NCBI GenBank assembly: GCA_017544265.1
Contig: JAFYEM010000014.1
Location: forward strand, 1 to 55,837
Length of the DNA: 55,837 bases
Source: Bacteroidales bacterium
GTDB taxonomy: Bacteria > Bacteroidota > Bacteroidia > Bacteroidales > UBA932
Direction: 5' to 3'
Below the pieces are notes generated by a model. The model was given only the letters and a program-made list of their open reading frames with translations, had not been told where the DNA came from and searched no databases. Of this stretch, positions 40,911 through 49,462 are shown piece by piece (the stretch's first letter is position 1; each line of letters begins with the position of its first letter). Made by a program: the position numbers and the translations under genes.

Positions 40911-43730
40911 TCAGAGGACGTCGCTGAGATACGGGCCGGTGACGGAATCGGGATTCTGAGAGAGTTCTTCGGGAGTGCCTTCGGCGACAATGCGGCCGCC
41001 GGCGCGACCGCCGGCAGGGCCCATGTCGAAGATGTAGTCCACAGACTTGAGGACATCCAGATTGTGCTCGATAATCAGCACGGTGTTGCCCTGGTCCACA
41101 AGGCGGCAGAGCACCTTCAGCAGAACCTTGATATCCTCGAAGTGGAGCCCGGTGGTGGGTTCGTCAAGAAAATAGACAGTGTTCCCGGTGGAAGGACGTG
41201 AAAGCTCGGCGGCGAGCTTCATCCGCTGGGATTCCCCTCCTGAAAGAGTAACCGCACTCTGCCCGAGGCGCACATAACCCAGGCCCACATCGACCATGGT
41301 CCCGAGTTTTGAAGCAATCTTAGGAATGGATGAGAAGAACTCGTATGCCTCGGAAATAGGCATTTCAAGGACGTCGTTGATGTTTTTCCCTTTGTATCGC
41401 ACCGCAAGAGTGTCCTCCCGGTAGCGCTTTCCGCCGCAGACCTCGCAGGGAACATGGACCGAAGGGAGGAAATTCATTTCAATTACCTTGATGCCCGCGC
41501 CCTTGCACGCCTCGCAGCGGCCGCCCGGAACATTGAATGAGAAACGTCCGGCCTTGAAGCCGCGGACCTTGGCGTCGCGAGTTTCCTCGAAAAGAGTCCG
41601 GATATCGCTGAAAACGCCGGTATAAGTCGCAGGATTGCTTCGCGGAGTGCGCCCTATCGGCGACTGGTCCACCTCCACTATCTTGTCAATATTCTCTATC
41701 CCGGAAACACTGCGGTACGGCAGCGGACGGTCTGAGGCATGGAAAAAGTGTCTCTTAAGGACCGGCACCAGAGTCTCGTTTACAAGAGAAGACTTGCCGC
41801 TTCCTGAAAGTCCGCTGACCCCTATCATGCATCCGAGAGGAATGCGCAAAGTCACATCTTTCAGGTTATTTCCCGTAGCCCCTTCTAGTGTCAGGAACTT
41901 TCCGTTTCCTTTGCGGCGCATCGAAGGAACTTCAATGGAGCGCAAGCCCCGGAGATAGTCCAGCGTTATGCTGTGTGGAGCAGCGGATGGCAGGGTGACA
42001 GGGGGATTGTCCCCCTGTTCAGCCCCGGGCGCCCTGCCATCCGTTGCGGCTCCGCCAAGAAGCTCCTCCAGAGTCCCTGCGGCGCAGACAAGTCCACCCT
42101 CGGAGCCGGCTCCCGGGCCGATGTCTATCAGATAGTCCGCATTAAGCATGGTCTCCGCGTCATGCTCCACGACCATCACCGAATTCCCCTCGTCGCGGAG
42201 CTTCTTAAGCGAAGAAATCAGCTTCCGGTTATCCTTCTGGTGCAGGCCGATAGACGGTTCGTCAAGAATATACAGCACGTTCACGAGCTTGGAGCCAATC
42301 TGGGTGGCAAGCCGGATACGCTGGGATTCTCCGCCTGAAAGGGACGCCGTGGCGCGGTCCAGCGAAAGATAGTCCAGACCCACGTCCAGCATGAACTGCA
42401 CCCTCTCGCGAAGTTCCTTGAGTATATCCCGCGACACCGCCTTTTCCCGATCGTTAAAGCCCGCAGGAATCTCATCCAGCCACTCACGCAGACGCGTCAT
42501 TTCCATCGCAGACACCTCGGAAATAGTCTTGGAGTCTATGCGGAAACACATCGCTTCGCTGTTGAGCCGGGTCCCGCCGCAGACCGGGCAAACAACTTTA
42601 TCCTGGATATCTTCCACAACCCCCGGGAAAGGTTCCATCTCCGTAGCCGGGCCTTCCCCGACACGGAAGAGTTCGTCACTGCCATAGACCAGCAGCGAGA
42701 CTATCTCGTCGGGGAGCGCCGCAATCGGGTCGTAAAGGCTGAAGCCGTATTTGCGGGAAATGGAGCGGACAATATCGAACTTGCGGCCGTCGCGGATTTT
42801 TCCCAGCGGAAGTATCCCGCCATCGGCCACGGAGACGCTGCGGTCAGGAATAATCGTGTCTATATTGACGTCCACGATGGTTCCGAGTCCCTTGCAGTGC
42901 GGGCAGTAGCCCTGCGGAGAATTGAAAGAGAAGGAGTGCGGCTGAGGTTCCTGAAGGGATATGCCGCTTTCCGGATCCACCAGATGCTTGGAGTAGTGAC
43001 TGATCTCGCCGCTCTCTGCATCCAGCACTGCCAGGGAACCCTTCCCTGCATTCAGCGCGGCGACTACCGACTCCCGGATCCGCTTGTCATCCCCCTGTTC
43101 CGGCCGCAGACGGTCCACGACAAGTTCAATGAAATGCACCTTGTAACGGTCAAGCGCATCGATATCCTGCAGCTGGAAAATTTCCCCGTCTATGCGGACG
43201 TCCGTATAGCCCCGCCTGCGCAGCGAATCGAAAAGCTCGCGGTAATGACCTTTGCGGCCCCTGACGAGAGGCGCGAGCAGATAGCACCTGCGCCCGGCAT
43301 AGACCTTCATTATAAGGTCCACGATCTGCGCGTCGGTATATCGCACCATTTCGCGGCCGGACTCGGGGGAATAGGCCCTGGAGCCCTTTGCGTAGAGAAG
43401 TCGGAGAAAGTCATAGATTTCAGTGATGGTGCCGACGGTGGAACGCGGAGACGAGCCGGTGGTCTTCTGCTCTATGGCGATAATCGGGCTGAGGCCGGTG
43501 ATTTCATCGACCTCCGGCTTCTCCAGTATGCCCATGAAATGCTTTGCGTAAGGCGACAGCGTATCCATGTAACGGCGCTGTCCCTCGGCATAGAGAGTAT
43601 CGAAGGCAAGCGAGGACTTCCCGCTTCCGGAAAGCCCTGTCACCACGACGAACTTGCCCCTGGAAATATCCAGGGAGATATTCCTGAGGTTGTTCGCCCT
43701 TGCGCCCTCGATGTGGATTTCAGAACTCAT
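40911..43730 (-). CDS. uvrA: Excinuclease ABC subunit UvrA, with a palindromic element in frame
   Basis: UvrA recognises bulky DNA lesions and loads UvrB in nucleotide excision repair. The 939-residue protein has two ABC ATPase halves: Walker A GLSGSGKSSLAF with signature LSGGESQRIRLA, and Walker A GLSGSGKSSLVN with signature LSGGESQRMKLA. The second zinc module is intact (GGRCEACKGAG and CEVCGG). In the first, only the second CxxC (YCPHCKGLG) remains; the first pair is replaced by DPES. Residues about 561-585 (rich in Gly, Pro, Ala) are encoded by a palindromic repeat between the two halves. It overlaps era by 11 bases. Confidence 0.96.
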   Translation of the reverse strand: MSSEIHIEGARANNLRNISLDISRGKFVVVTGLSGSGKSSLAFDTLYAEGQRRYMDTLSPYAKHFMGILEKPEVDEITGLSPIIAIEQKTTGSSPRSTVGTITEIYDFLRLLYAKGSRAYSPESGREMVRYTDAQIVDLIMKVYAGRRCYLLAPLVRGRKGHYRELFDSLRRRGYTDVRIDGEIFQLQDIDALDRYKVHFIELVVDRLRPEQGDDKRIRESVVAALNAGKGSLAVLDAESGEISHYSKHLVDPESGISLQEPQPHSFSFNSPQGYCPHCKGLGTIVDVNIDTIIPDRSVSVADGGILPLGKIRDGRKFDIVRSISRKYGFSLYDPIAALPDEIVSLLVYGSDELFRVGEGPATEMEPFPGVVEDIQDKVVCPVCGGTRLNSEAMCFRIDSKTISEVSAMEMTRLREWLDEIPAGFNDREKAVSRDILKELRERVQFMLDVGLDYLSLDRATASLSGGESQRIRLATQIGSKLVNVLYILDEPSIGLHQKDNRKLISSLKKLRDEGNSVMVVEHDAETMLNADYLIDIGPGAGSEGGLVCAAGTLEELLGGAATDGRAPGAEQGDNPPVTLPSAAPHSITLDYLRGLRSIEVPSMRRKGNGKFLTLEGATGNNLKDVTLRIPLGCMIGVSGLSGSGKSSLVNETLVPVLKRHFFHASDRPLPYRSVSGIENIDKIVEVDQSPIGRTPRSNPATYTGVFSDIRTLFEETRDAKVRGFKAGRFSFNVPGGRCEACKGAGIKVIEMNFLPSVHVPCEVCGGKRYREDTLAVRYKGKNINDVLEMPISEAYEFFSSIPKIASKLGTMVDVGLGYVRLGQSAVTLSGGESQRMKLAAELSRPSTGNTVYFLDEPTTGLHFEDIKVLLKVLCRLVDQGNTVLIIEHNLDVLKSVDYIFDMGPAGGRAGGRIVAEGTPEELSQNPDSVTGPYLSDVL
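41980..42047. repeat. Palindromic element inserted in frame in uvrA
   Basis: Outer arms CGGATGGCAGGG (41984-41995) and CCCTGCCATCCG (42032-42043) are perfect and extend to 16 bases with one mismatch. An inner stem ACAGGGGGA (41998-42006) pairs with TCCCCCTGT (42010-42018) around TTG. The GGCAGGG/CCCTGCC arms and the CCCTGTTCAGCC core resemble the elements at 5093-5163 and 30880-30943. The reading frame stays open through it. Confidence 0.75.
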
Positions 43731-44604
43731 AACCGAAACGGCGGAGTTCGCGGCGGGAGGACCTCCAGTCCGGGTCCACCTTCACATAAGTTGAAAGAAA
43801 GACCTTCTTCTGGAAAAAATCCTCCATCTCAAGACGGGCCTCGGTACCCACTTTCTTGAGCGCTGCACCCTTCTTGCCTATGATGATTCCCTTCTGGGAG
43901 TCCCGCATCACATAGATGACAGCGCTTATGTCATAACGCTCCTCGCCCTCCTTGAAAGATTCAATTTCCACCTCGCAGCAGTAGGGAATCTCGTCGCTGT
44001 AGTTCAGCAGAATCTTTTCGCGGATAATCTCGGAGGCAAAAAAACGCAGGTTGCGGTCCGTGAACTGGTCCTTGTCGAACCAGGCCGGCGATTCGGGGAG
44101 ATTCGAAAGGATGGTCTCGAAAATATTCTCCAGATTGAACTGCTCCAGGGCCGATACGGGAAAGACCGTGGCGCGGGGCAGTTTTTCCGCCCACCAGGCC
44201 ATCAGCTGACGCACGCGGGCCTCGTCGGAAATGTCTATCTTGTTGATTGCGACTATGACAGGACACTCCACGCGGGAGAGTTTGTCTATATATTCAGCAT
44301 TCTTGTCGGGAGTCTCCACCGTGTCGGTGACATAGAGAATAATGTCCGCGTCACCTATGGTTTCATCCACGAAACCGAGCATGTTCTGCTGGAGGCGGTA
44401 GTTGGGCTTGAGAATGCCGGGGGTGTCCGAATAGACAATCTGATAGTCCTCGCCGGAGACGATCCCCATTATGCGGTGGCGGGTAGTCTGTGCCTTGGCG
44501 GTGACTATAGAGAGTTTTTCGCCCACAAGGGCGTTCATCAGAGTGGACTTTCCGACGTTCGGGTTTCCGACTATCCCGACGAAACCAGCTTTGTGCTTAG
44601 ACAT
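43720..44604 (-). CDS. era: GTPase Era
   Basis: Era is an essential GTPase that binds 16S rRNA during 30S assembly. The 294-residue protein has the P-loop GNPNVGKST (13-21), the G3 motif DTPG, the G4 motif NKID and a C-terminal KH domain with IGKKGAALKKVGTEAR. Length and order are normal. It lies between rluB (8-base overlap) and uvrA (11-base overlap) in a minus-strand operon. Confidence 0.97.
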   Translation of the reverse strand: MSKHKAGFVGIVGNPNVGKSTLMNALVGEKLSIVTAKAQTTRHRIMGIVSGEDYQIVYSDTPGILKPNYRLQQNMLGFVDETIGDADIILYVTDTVETPDKNAEYIDKLSRVECPVIVAINKIDISDEARVRQLMAWWAEKLPRATVFPVSALEQFNLENIFETILSNLPESPAWFDKDQFTDRNLRFFASEIIREKILLNYSDEIPYCCEVEIESFKEGEERYDISAVIYVMRDSQKGIIIGKKGAALKKVGTEARLEMEDFFQKKVFLSTYVKVDPDWRSSRRELRRFGYEF

Positions 44605-45850
44605 AAGCTCCCATCTTTAGGATGTTCACCTCGCCCTCGGTGAGATAGCGCCAGTCACCTTTCTTCAGGCCTTTCTTGGTGAGGCCGGCGAAATAGACGC
44701 GGTCAAGGGCACGGACATCATAGTCCAGAGACTCGAAAATCCGCCTTACGACGCGGTTCTTGCCGGAATGAATCTCTATGCCGAGTTGGCGGTGATCCCT
44801 CTCGTCGAGGTATTCGAGTTCATCGGCCGCAATCACTCCGTCAGGGAGTTCCACACCTTCGAGGATTTTCCGGAAATCTTCGTCGCTGATGGGATGGTCC
44901 AGCACGACCTGATAGATTTTTTTCTTGTTGTATGAAGGATGTGTCAGGCGCTCGGCAATCTCGCCGTCATTTGTGAGCATCAGCACTCCGGTGGTGTTCT
45001 TGTCCAGACGGCCGACCGGGAAAACCCTGGTCGGGCAGCCTGCAAGGAGGTCCATGACGGTGCGCTCCGCGTGGGGGTCGCTGGCGGTCGTAACGTAACC
45101 GGCGGGCTTGTTCATGACTATATAGACCTTCGCCTCGCCCTTCAGGCGTTCTCCGTTGAAGCGGACGTCGTCGGTCAGGACATTGACTTTCGTGCCGAGT
45201 TCGGTGACCACTTCACCGTTGACGGTCACCACGCCGCTCTGGATCAGCATGTCAGCTTCCCTGCGGGAGCATACGCCGGAGTTGGCGATATATTTGTTCA
45301 GGCGGATGACTTCCTTGATGGGGGTCTTCACGGTGTCGTCGTCGGAGAAGGCGACATTGGAGACCTGGGGTTTGCGGTCCACCATGGCACGGATGCCGCG
45401 GCGGGACTCTATGCTGCGCTCGTCAAATTTCCTGCGGGGTGCACCGGGCTTGCCGCCGCGGGGCGCGCTGCTGCGACCGCCACGGGGAGCTTCGCCGCGA
45501 CCTTCTTCAGAGCGGCCGCCGTAACTCTTGCGGGGACCGTCAGGACGGGGGCCGGAGCTTTTGCGCGGGCCGTCGGGGCGGCTGCCGTAGGGTTTGTGCG
45601 GACCATCGGAATGACCGCCTTCGCTGCGGCTGCCGTAGGGTTTGCGCGGGCCGTCGGGGCGGCTTCCGTAGGGACGGGGACCCTCCGGACGGCCAGAGAA
45701 ACTCTTGCGAGGGCCGTAGGAACGGCCTTCGCCTGCGGGCTCGTCGGAGAAACTGCGGGATGTGGAATAATCGGTGTCGGCTTTTACGACACGCCTTGTG
45801 AAATGCTTTCTGCCTGTGCGGCTCACGCCGCCTTTTTTAAACTGTTCCAT
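44597..45850 (-). CDS. 23S rRNA pseudouridine synthase (RluB/RsuA type) with a long repetitive basic N-terminus
   Basis: This enzyme makes pseudouridine in rRNA (23S position 2605 for RluB). The catalytic part has an S4 RNA-binding domain (IRLNKYIANSGVCSRREADM) and the active-site motif GRLDKNTTGVLMLTNDGE with the catalytic Asp near residue 281. About 150 extra residues precede it: a low-complexity Arg/Gly/Pro/Ser tail of YGSRPDGPRK-type repeats, encoded by tandem DNA repeats (45430-45745). Such tails are common in Bacteroidota RluB and probably bind RNA non-specifically. It is located between tonB and era, overlapping era by 8 bases. Confidence 0.9.
   Translation of the reverse strand: MEQFKKGGVSRTGRKHFTRRVVKADTDYSTSRSFSDEPAGEGRSYGPRKSFSGRPEGPRPYGSRPDGPRKPYGSRSEGGHSDGPHKPYGSRPDGPRKSSGPRPDGPRKSYGGRSEEGRGEAPRGGRSSAPRGGKPGAPRRKFDERSIESRRGIRAMVDRKPQVSNVAFSDDDTVKTPIKEVIRLNKYIANSGVCSRREADMLIQSGVVTVNGEVVTELGTKVNVLTDDVRFNGERLKGEAKVYIVMNKPAGYVTTASDPHAERTVMDLLAGCPTRVFPVGRLDKNTTGVLMLTNDGEIAERLTHPSYNKKKIYQVVLDHPISDEDFRKILEGVELPDGVIAADELEYLDERDHRQLGIEIHSGKNRVVRRIFESLDYDVRALDRVYFAGLTKKGLKKGDWRYLTEGEVNILKMGAYV
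45430..45745. repeat. Coding tandem repeats in the RluB-like gene
   Basis: Degenerate repeats of about 30 bases encode units such as YGSRPDGPRK, YGSRSEGGHS and SGPRPDGPRK. The number of units is likely to vary between strains through slippage. Confidence 0.7.
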
Positions 45851-45884
45851 TACTACTAACTGTTATCAGACCATCACGGCCTTA

Positions 45885-46673
45885 TTATTTTAGTTTAAAT
45901 TTATATGTTATAGTACCAATCTGGACCGGCGGGGCGTCTGCGGAAGGATTGAAGTGGGCTTTCAGGGCGGCTCCGCGGGCGGCGTTCCACAGGGACTTGT
46001 CCGTCACCGTGGTACCCTCCACGCCGGGAATCGCCTCCGTCACCGTGCCGTAGGAATCCACCTTTATCTGCACCACAACTATGCCCTCTGTCTGGGCGTT
46101 GTACGCCGGTTTTGGAAGAGTGCCCATTACGCTGCGGCCCTGCAGGTGGGCGTTGGCGGCACCTTCCGTCCTGCCTTCCTTAGTGTTCCCTGTCGCCTGC
46201 CCGGCCTTGAATGTATCTGAACCTTCTTTTGCCGAATGAGGCGAGGTCAGAGTAGTATCTTTCTTTGACATACCGGGGAATGTGGCCCGGGGGTCGAGTT
46301 TCGGCTCCTCGACAGGAGGCGTCGGGACATCCACGTCGCCATGGGCGTCAGGTTTTGTTGCGGGAGTGAGGTTCGGCTTCTCGCTCAGATAGGGCGATTC
46401 GCTCCGCTGAACCAGTTCCACTTCCCTGGTGCGGTCCACCTCGTCCGCCTGCGGCTGCCGGCCGCTGCGGCTCTCGACAATACGCTCGGGCTCCTCGGTC
46501 TGATCAGTGAAATCCACGACGAAAGACGTTTCAGGAGGTGGCGGGTCGAGGTATTTCAGCCCGGTCATCACGCAAAGAAGCGCCGCGGCGGCATGGACCC
46601 CGACAGTCAGCAGGAGTCCGGTCACCTCAGCCTTGCGGCCGTCGGAGCGTCTTGTGCGAAGATATGGTTTCAT
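45885..46673 (-). CDS. tonB: TonB-like energy transducer
   Basis: TonB passes proton-motive energy from ExbBD to outer-membrane transporters such as SusC. The 262-residue protein has one N-terminal membrane segment (LLLTVGVHAAAALLCVMTGL), a long polar/Pro-containing spacer (about 45-185) and a C-terminal domain with EGIVVVQIKVDSYGTVTEAI and a terminal YKFKLK strand. It overlaps exbD by 4 bases (ATGA). The order exbB-exbD-tonB makes a complete set. The spacer carries several VDVPTPPVEEP-like stretches typical of TonB. Confidence 0.87.
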   Translation of the reverse strand: MKPYLRTRRSDGRKAEVTGLLLTVGVHAAAALLCVMTGLKYLDPPPPETSFVVDFTDQTEEPERIVESRSGRQPQADEVDRTREVELVQRSESPYLSEKPNLTPATKPDAHGDVDVPTPPVEEPKLDPRATFPGMSKKDTTLTSPHSAKEGSDTFKAGQATGNTKEGRTEGAANAHLQGRSVMGTLPKPAYNAQTEGIVVVQIKVDSYGTVTEAIPGVEGTTVTDKSLWNAARGAALKAHFNPSADAPPVQIGTITYKFKLK

Positions 46674-47080
46674 TCAGGCTGGGTTGCAAGAATTACTTTG
46701 TAGTGGTTCCGCTTGGCTATGTTCATCATGGCCACGACCTCTTTCACCGGCACACTTTCGTCCGAATAAATGGAGAAAGTGGGGTCTTCCTCGCCCTGGA
46801 GAAGGTCCACGAGCTGCGCCTCGGCCTCTTCATAGCTGACAGGGACCTCGCTGCCGTTGATGTGGTAGGTGTAGCTGTCGTTGTGCCAGTCCTTGATGCT
46901 GACGCTCACCGTGGCCTTGGCGCTGACCTGGCCGGTGCTTCTCGGGAGCAGCAGCTTGAGGGCGTTGGGGTTGATGAGAGTCGATGTCACCAGGAAGAAA
47001 ATCAGGAGCAGGAACACGATGTCGGTCATGCTCGAGAGCGCAAACGACGAATCCACCCGGGTTGTTCTCTTGAGTGCCAT
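46670..47080 (-). CDS. exbD: Biopolymer transport protein ExbD/TolR
   Basis: ExbD forms the proton-driven motor with ExbB. The 136-residue protein has one N-terminal membrane helix (SMTDIVFLLLIFFLVTSTLI) with the functionally important Asp just inside it, and a periplasmic domain ending MMNIAKRNHYKVILATQPE. It lies 4 bases after exbB and overlaps tonB by 4 bases. Confidence 0.95.
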   Translation of the reverse strand: MALKRTTRVDSSFALSSMTDIVFLLLIFFLVTSTLINPNALKLLLPRSTGQVSAKATVSVSIKDWHNDSYTYHINGSEVPVSYEEAEAQLVDLLQGEEDPTFSIYSDESVPVKEVVAMMNIAKRNHYKVILATQPE

Positions 47081-47084
47081 AGGT

Positions 47085-47834
47085 CTATTCTTCCTCGGAG
47101 GGTTCGTTAAGGACTATGTCGATGAACTCCATAGTGGAGGACTCCATCTTATACACAAGGTCGGAAACCTTGGATGTGAGCCAGTTGTAGCCGAAGTAAG
47201 CGATGATGCCGACGATAAGACCGCCCACGGTGGTGAGCATCGCGGTGTAGATACCGCCGGAAAGCAGGGTTATGTCTATGTTGTTGCCGGCCTTGGACAT
47301 ATTGAAGAAGGCCTGGACCATACCCATGACTGTGCCGAGGAATCCGATCATCGGGGCGCCGCCGGCGATGGTCGCAAGCAGCGGAAGACCCTTCTCCAGA
47401 CGGGCGACCTCGACATTGCCGATATTCTCTATCGCGGACTGCATGTCGCCCATGGGACGGCCGATGCGATGGATGCCGGTTTCGATCATGCGGGCGACAG
47501 GATTGTCATACTTGCGGCAGAGGGTGACGGCGGATTTGAACTTGCCCTCACCGACATAGTCGCGTATATCATCCATGAAGTTGGGGTCTATCTTCGAGGC
47601 CTTGCGAAGCACCCACCACTTCATGCCGATGATGTAGATGGCGAGAATCGAAAGGGCCAGTAGTACCCACATCAGCGGACCGCCCATTTTGAAAAGGTCG
47701 AAAAGACTCTCGGACATTTCAGCCGGGACTATCGCCGCCGGTGCCGCCTGCTCTGCTGCAGAGGAAGCCGCTTCCTGCAGCGCGGCTCCCAGAGTATCAG
47801 CTTGTAAAAGATTGAAAATCATATTTATTAACAT
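47085..47834 (-). CDS. exbB: Biopolymer transport protein ExbB/TolQ
   Basis: ExbB is the proton-channel subunit of the TonB motor. The 249-residue protein has three membrane segments (about 50-75, 150-175 and 190-215), including TIAGGAPMIGFLGTVMGMV and YTAMLTTVGGLIVGIIAYFG. The start may be the ATG at 47834 or another at 47822. An Ala-rich segment (about 14-40) precedes the first helix. It begins 20 bases after the stop of the nuclease gene on the same strand, so it might be cotranscribed with that gene. Confidence 0.94.
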   Translation of the reverse strand: MLINMIFNLLQADTLGAALQEAASSAAEQAAPAAIVPAEMSESLFDLFKMGGPLMWVLLALSILAIYIIGMKWWVLRKASKIDPNFMDDIRDYVGEGKFKSAVTLCRKYDNPVARMIETGIHRIGRPMGDMQSAIENIGNVEVARLEKGLPLLATIAGGAPMIGFLGTVMGMVQAFFNMSKAGNNIDITLLSGGIYTAMLTTVGGLIVGIIAYFGYNWLTSKVSDLVYKMESSTMEFIDIVLNEPSEEE

Positions 47835-47854
47835 TATAATTTGCTAAGTATCGA

Positions 47855-49387
47855 TTAAGGATTCCATAGCTTTGTCCCCCAGTCGGTGCCGCCCACAGGC
47901 GAAATGCTGCTGTAAGAGGAGGATCCCGTAGTGAACCAGGAGGGATTGGTGTTCGACTCGGCCTGCTCCTGGAGAGTGGATGGAACTCTCGGGAAGAAGT
48001 CGAATCCGGCTCTGGTCTCGACTGAGTCTATCGACCTCACATAGCCGGAATCATCATAACTGTCATAATGAGGCTCGTTCGTATAGACAAAAGCTATTCC
48101 CTTCGCATCGGTAACGGCGCCCGAAGTGTTGAATGAGCACTTCATTATGCACTTGTAGAAGTGGCTCGGAATCGGCACGTCCAGGCTTCCGCTCTTCTTC
48201 GTGGTTATTTCTCCCTCGTAAAGGACGCCAGTGACGACATAGAGAGTGTCCCTGGAGCCGACTTCGGGCGCCAAAGCGGCCACCCTCTGCTCAAGGCTGC
48301 TCCAGACCCCGCTGTTGAATTTATCCTGCCACTGGGGTGCCTGGTTACTGTAGTAAAATGTCTGACTATTCTGCTCCGAGGTAGTCTGACGATAATTGGA
48401 AGCAACCAGATGTCCGCGGCTGTATCCTACCGTGGATGCGTTGTTAAGGCCGCTCTGCTGCGTAAGGGAAATCCCCGGATCTGAAGCCCAGGCGCTGTTG
48501 TCGCTGCGCCCGACATTATTGTCCGGCCACATACCCTTGTGCATTGCATGGGCAGTCCAGACAGGCGCATACCTGGTTTCATCGTAAAGGACGGTAAAAT
48601 TGCGCGTCTGTTTCCCGGCAGGAGATGAGTTCTTATAGGTGTGGGTCACAAGCTGCCGGCTGGAATTATTGGTATAATACCTGTACCAGAAATCGTCGCG
48701 GTCGTCGCGGCTGTCCGCCCTTACAGCTTCCCCGCTGAGGGAGGATATGATGTCCGGGACCTCATAGCACTCCAGGTAGCCATAGGTGGACACCGGACTC
48801 GCCTTTGAGGTGGTGAAGGTCTTTACGTTTCCATAACGGAATTCATAGTCCCCGCTCTCCTCGTTATACTCTCCCACGTATGCCTGATAATAATACGTGG
48901 TATTTTCGCTGAGGCCTGTAAGGGTTGCCGAGAACGGAGATGCGGTGCTGTCGCCCATGGCGTCGCCGTTCATGCTGCTCTGCGAAAGTCCCCATACGAA
49001 ACCAGTGTAATCCACTCTTCCGGAGGCTCCGGTGTAAAAGCCGCCGAGGGTGGCAGTCGCCTGACCCACCAAAGTGGCGGCGCCCGTGGTCACGGACGCC
49101 GTAGCGACCTTCCTTGTAGTGAAGGAGCACACGGCACCGTAAATGGTACTGCTCTCGGAGGAATGATCCCCGCTGCCGCTGACAGTAACGAAGGCCTGAT
49201 AGTAATAGGTGGTACCCGCGCTGAGCCCGAATATGGCGGCGGCAAGGCTTCCGCCGGTGCTGTTTGCTGCCGCGGAAACTGTCCGGGAAAGGTTTTCCTG
49301 GGAAGTCCCCCATCTGAATCCCGCCGCCGACGGCACAGACGTCGCCCCCGCGAAGGAGCCCGACAGGGTCGCCCCTGTCGAACTCAC
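47855..49387 (-). CDS. DNA/RNA non-specific endonuclease domain protein, open frame back to an upstream UGA
   Basis: The product has two Ig/FN3-like modules (about residues 1-90 and 95-195; GLSAGTTYYYQAFVTV, GLSENTTYYYQAYVGE) and a NUC1-type nuclease domain (about 210-500). The catalytic His is in YSRGHLVAS (about residue 326). YYSNQAPQWQDKFNSGVW contains the metal-binding Asn region. It would be a secreted nuclease, but it has no signal peptide. The frame continues upstream without a stop through a Gly/Ser linker to the UGA that ends the 1333-residue lipoprotein gene, in the same frame. The first possible start in this frame is GTG at 49387-49385. It may therefore be the C-terminal half of one long protein. 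Confidence 0.8.
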   Translation of the reverse strand: MSSTGATLSGSFAGATSVPSAAGFRWGTSQENLSRTVSAAANSTGGSLAAAIFGLSAGTTYYYQAFVTVSGSGDHSSESSTIYGAVCSFTTRKVATASVTTGAATLVGQATATLGGFYTGASGRVDYTGFVWGLSQSSMNGDAMGDSTASPFSATLTGLSENTTYYYQAYVGEYNEESGDYEFRYGNVKTFTTSKASPVSTYGYLECYEVPDIISSLSGEAVRADSRDDRDDFWYRYYTNNSSRQLVTHTYKNSSPAGKQTRNFTVLYDETRYAPVWTAHAMHKGMWPDNNVGRSDNSAWASDPGISLTQQSGLNNASTVGYSRGHLVASNYRQTTSEQNSQTFYYSNQAPQWQDKFNSGVWSSLEQRVAALAPEVGSRDTLYVVTGVLYEGEITTKKSGSLDVPIPSHFYKCIMKCSFNTSGAVTDAKGIAFVYTNEPHYDSYDDSGYVRSIDSVETRAGFDFFPRVPSTLQEQAESNTNPSWFTTGSSSYSSISPVGGTDWGTKLWNP

Positions 49388-49436
49388 CTCGCCCGGAGTC
49401 GAGTCAGTAGTTACCGTAGCTGCGGGCTCCTGCCCC

Positions 49437-49455
49437 CCGGAGGTTCCGCCTCCGG
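49437..49455 (-). promoter_or_regulatory. Stem-loop directly after the UGA, possible readthrough signal
   Basis: CCGGAGG and CCTCCGG form a perfect 7-bp stem around a CGGAA loop on the mRNA strand, beginning 7 bases after the UGA (49465-49463). The location resembles stimulators of UGA readthrough, but a Gly/Ser codon run can make such a stem by chance. No T-run follows, so it is not a terminator. Confidence 0.35.
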
Positions 49456-49462
49456 ATCCGCT

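Noticed and set aside
45430-45745. CRISPR-like array
   Set aside because: The repeats are in frame, degenerate and without spacers; they encode the RluB tail. No CRISPR array or cas gene was seen anywhere in the window.
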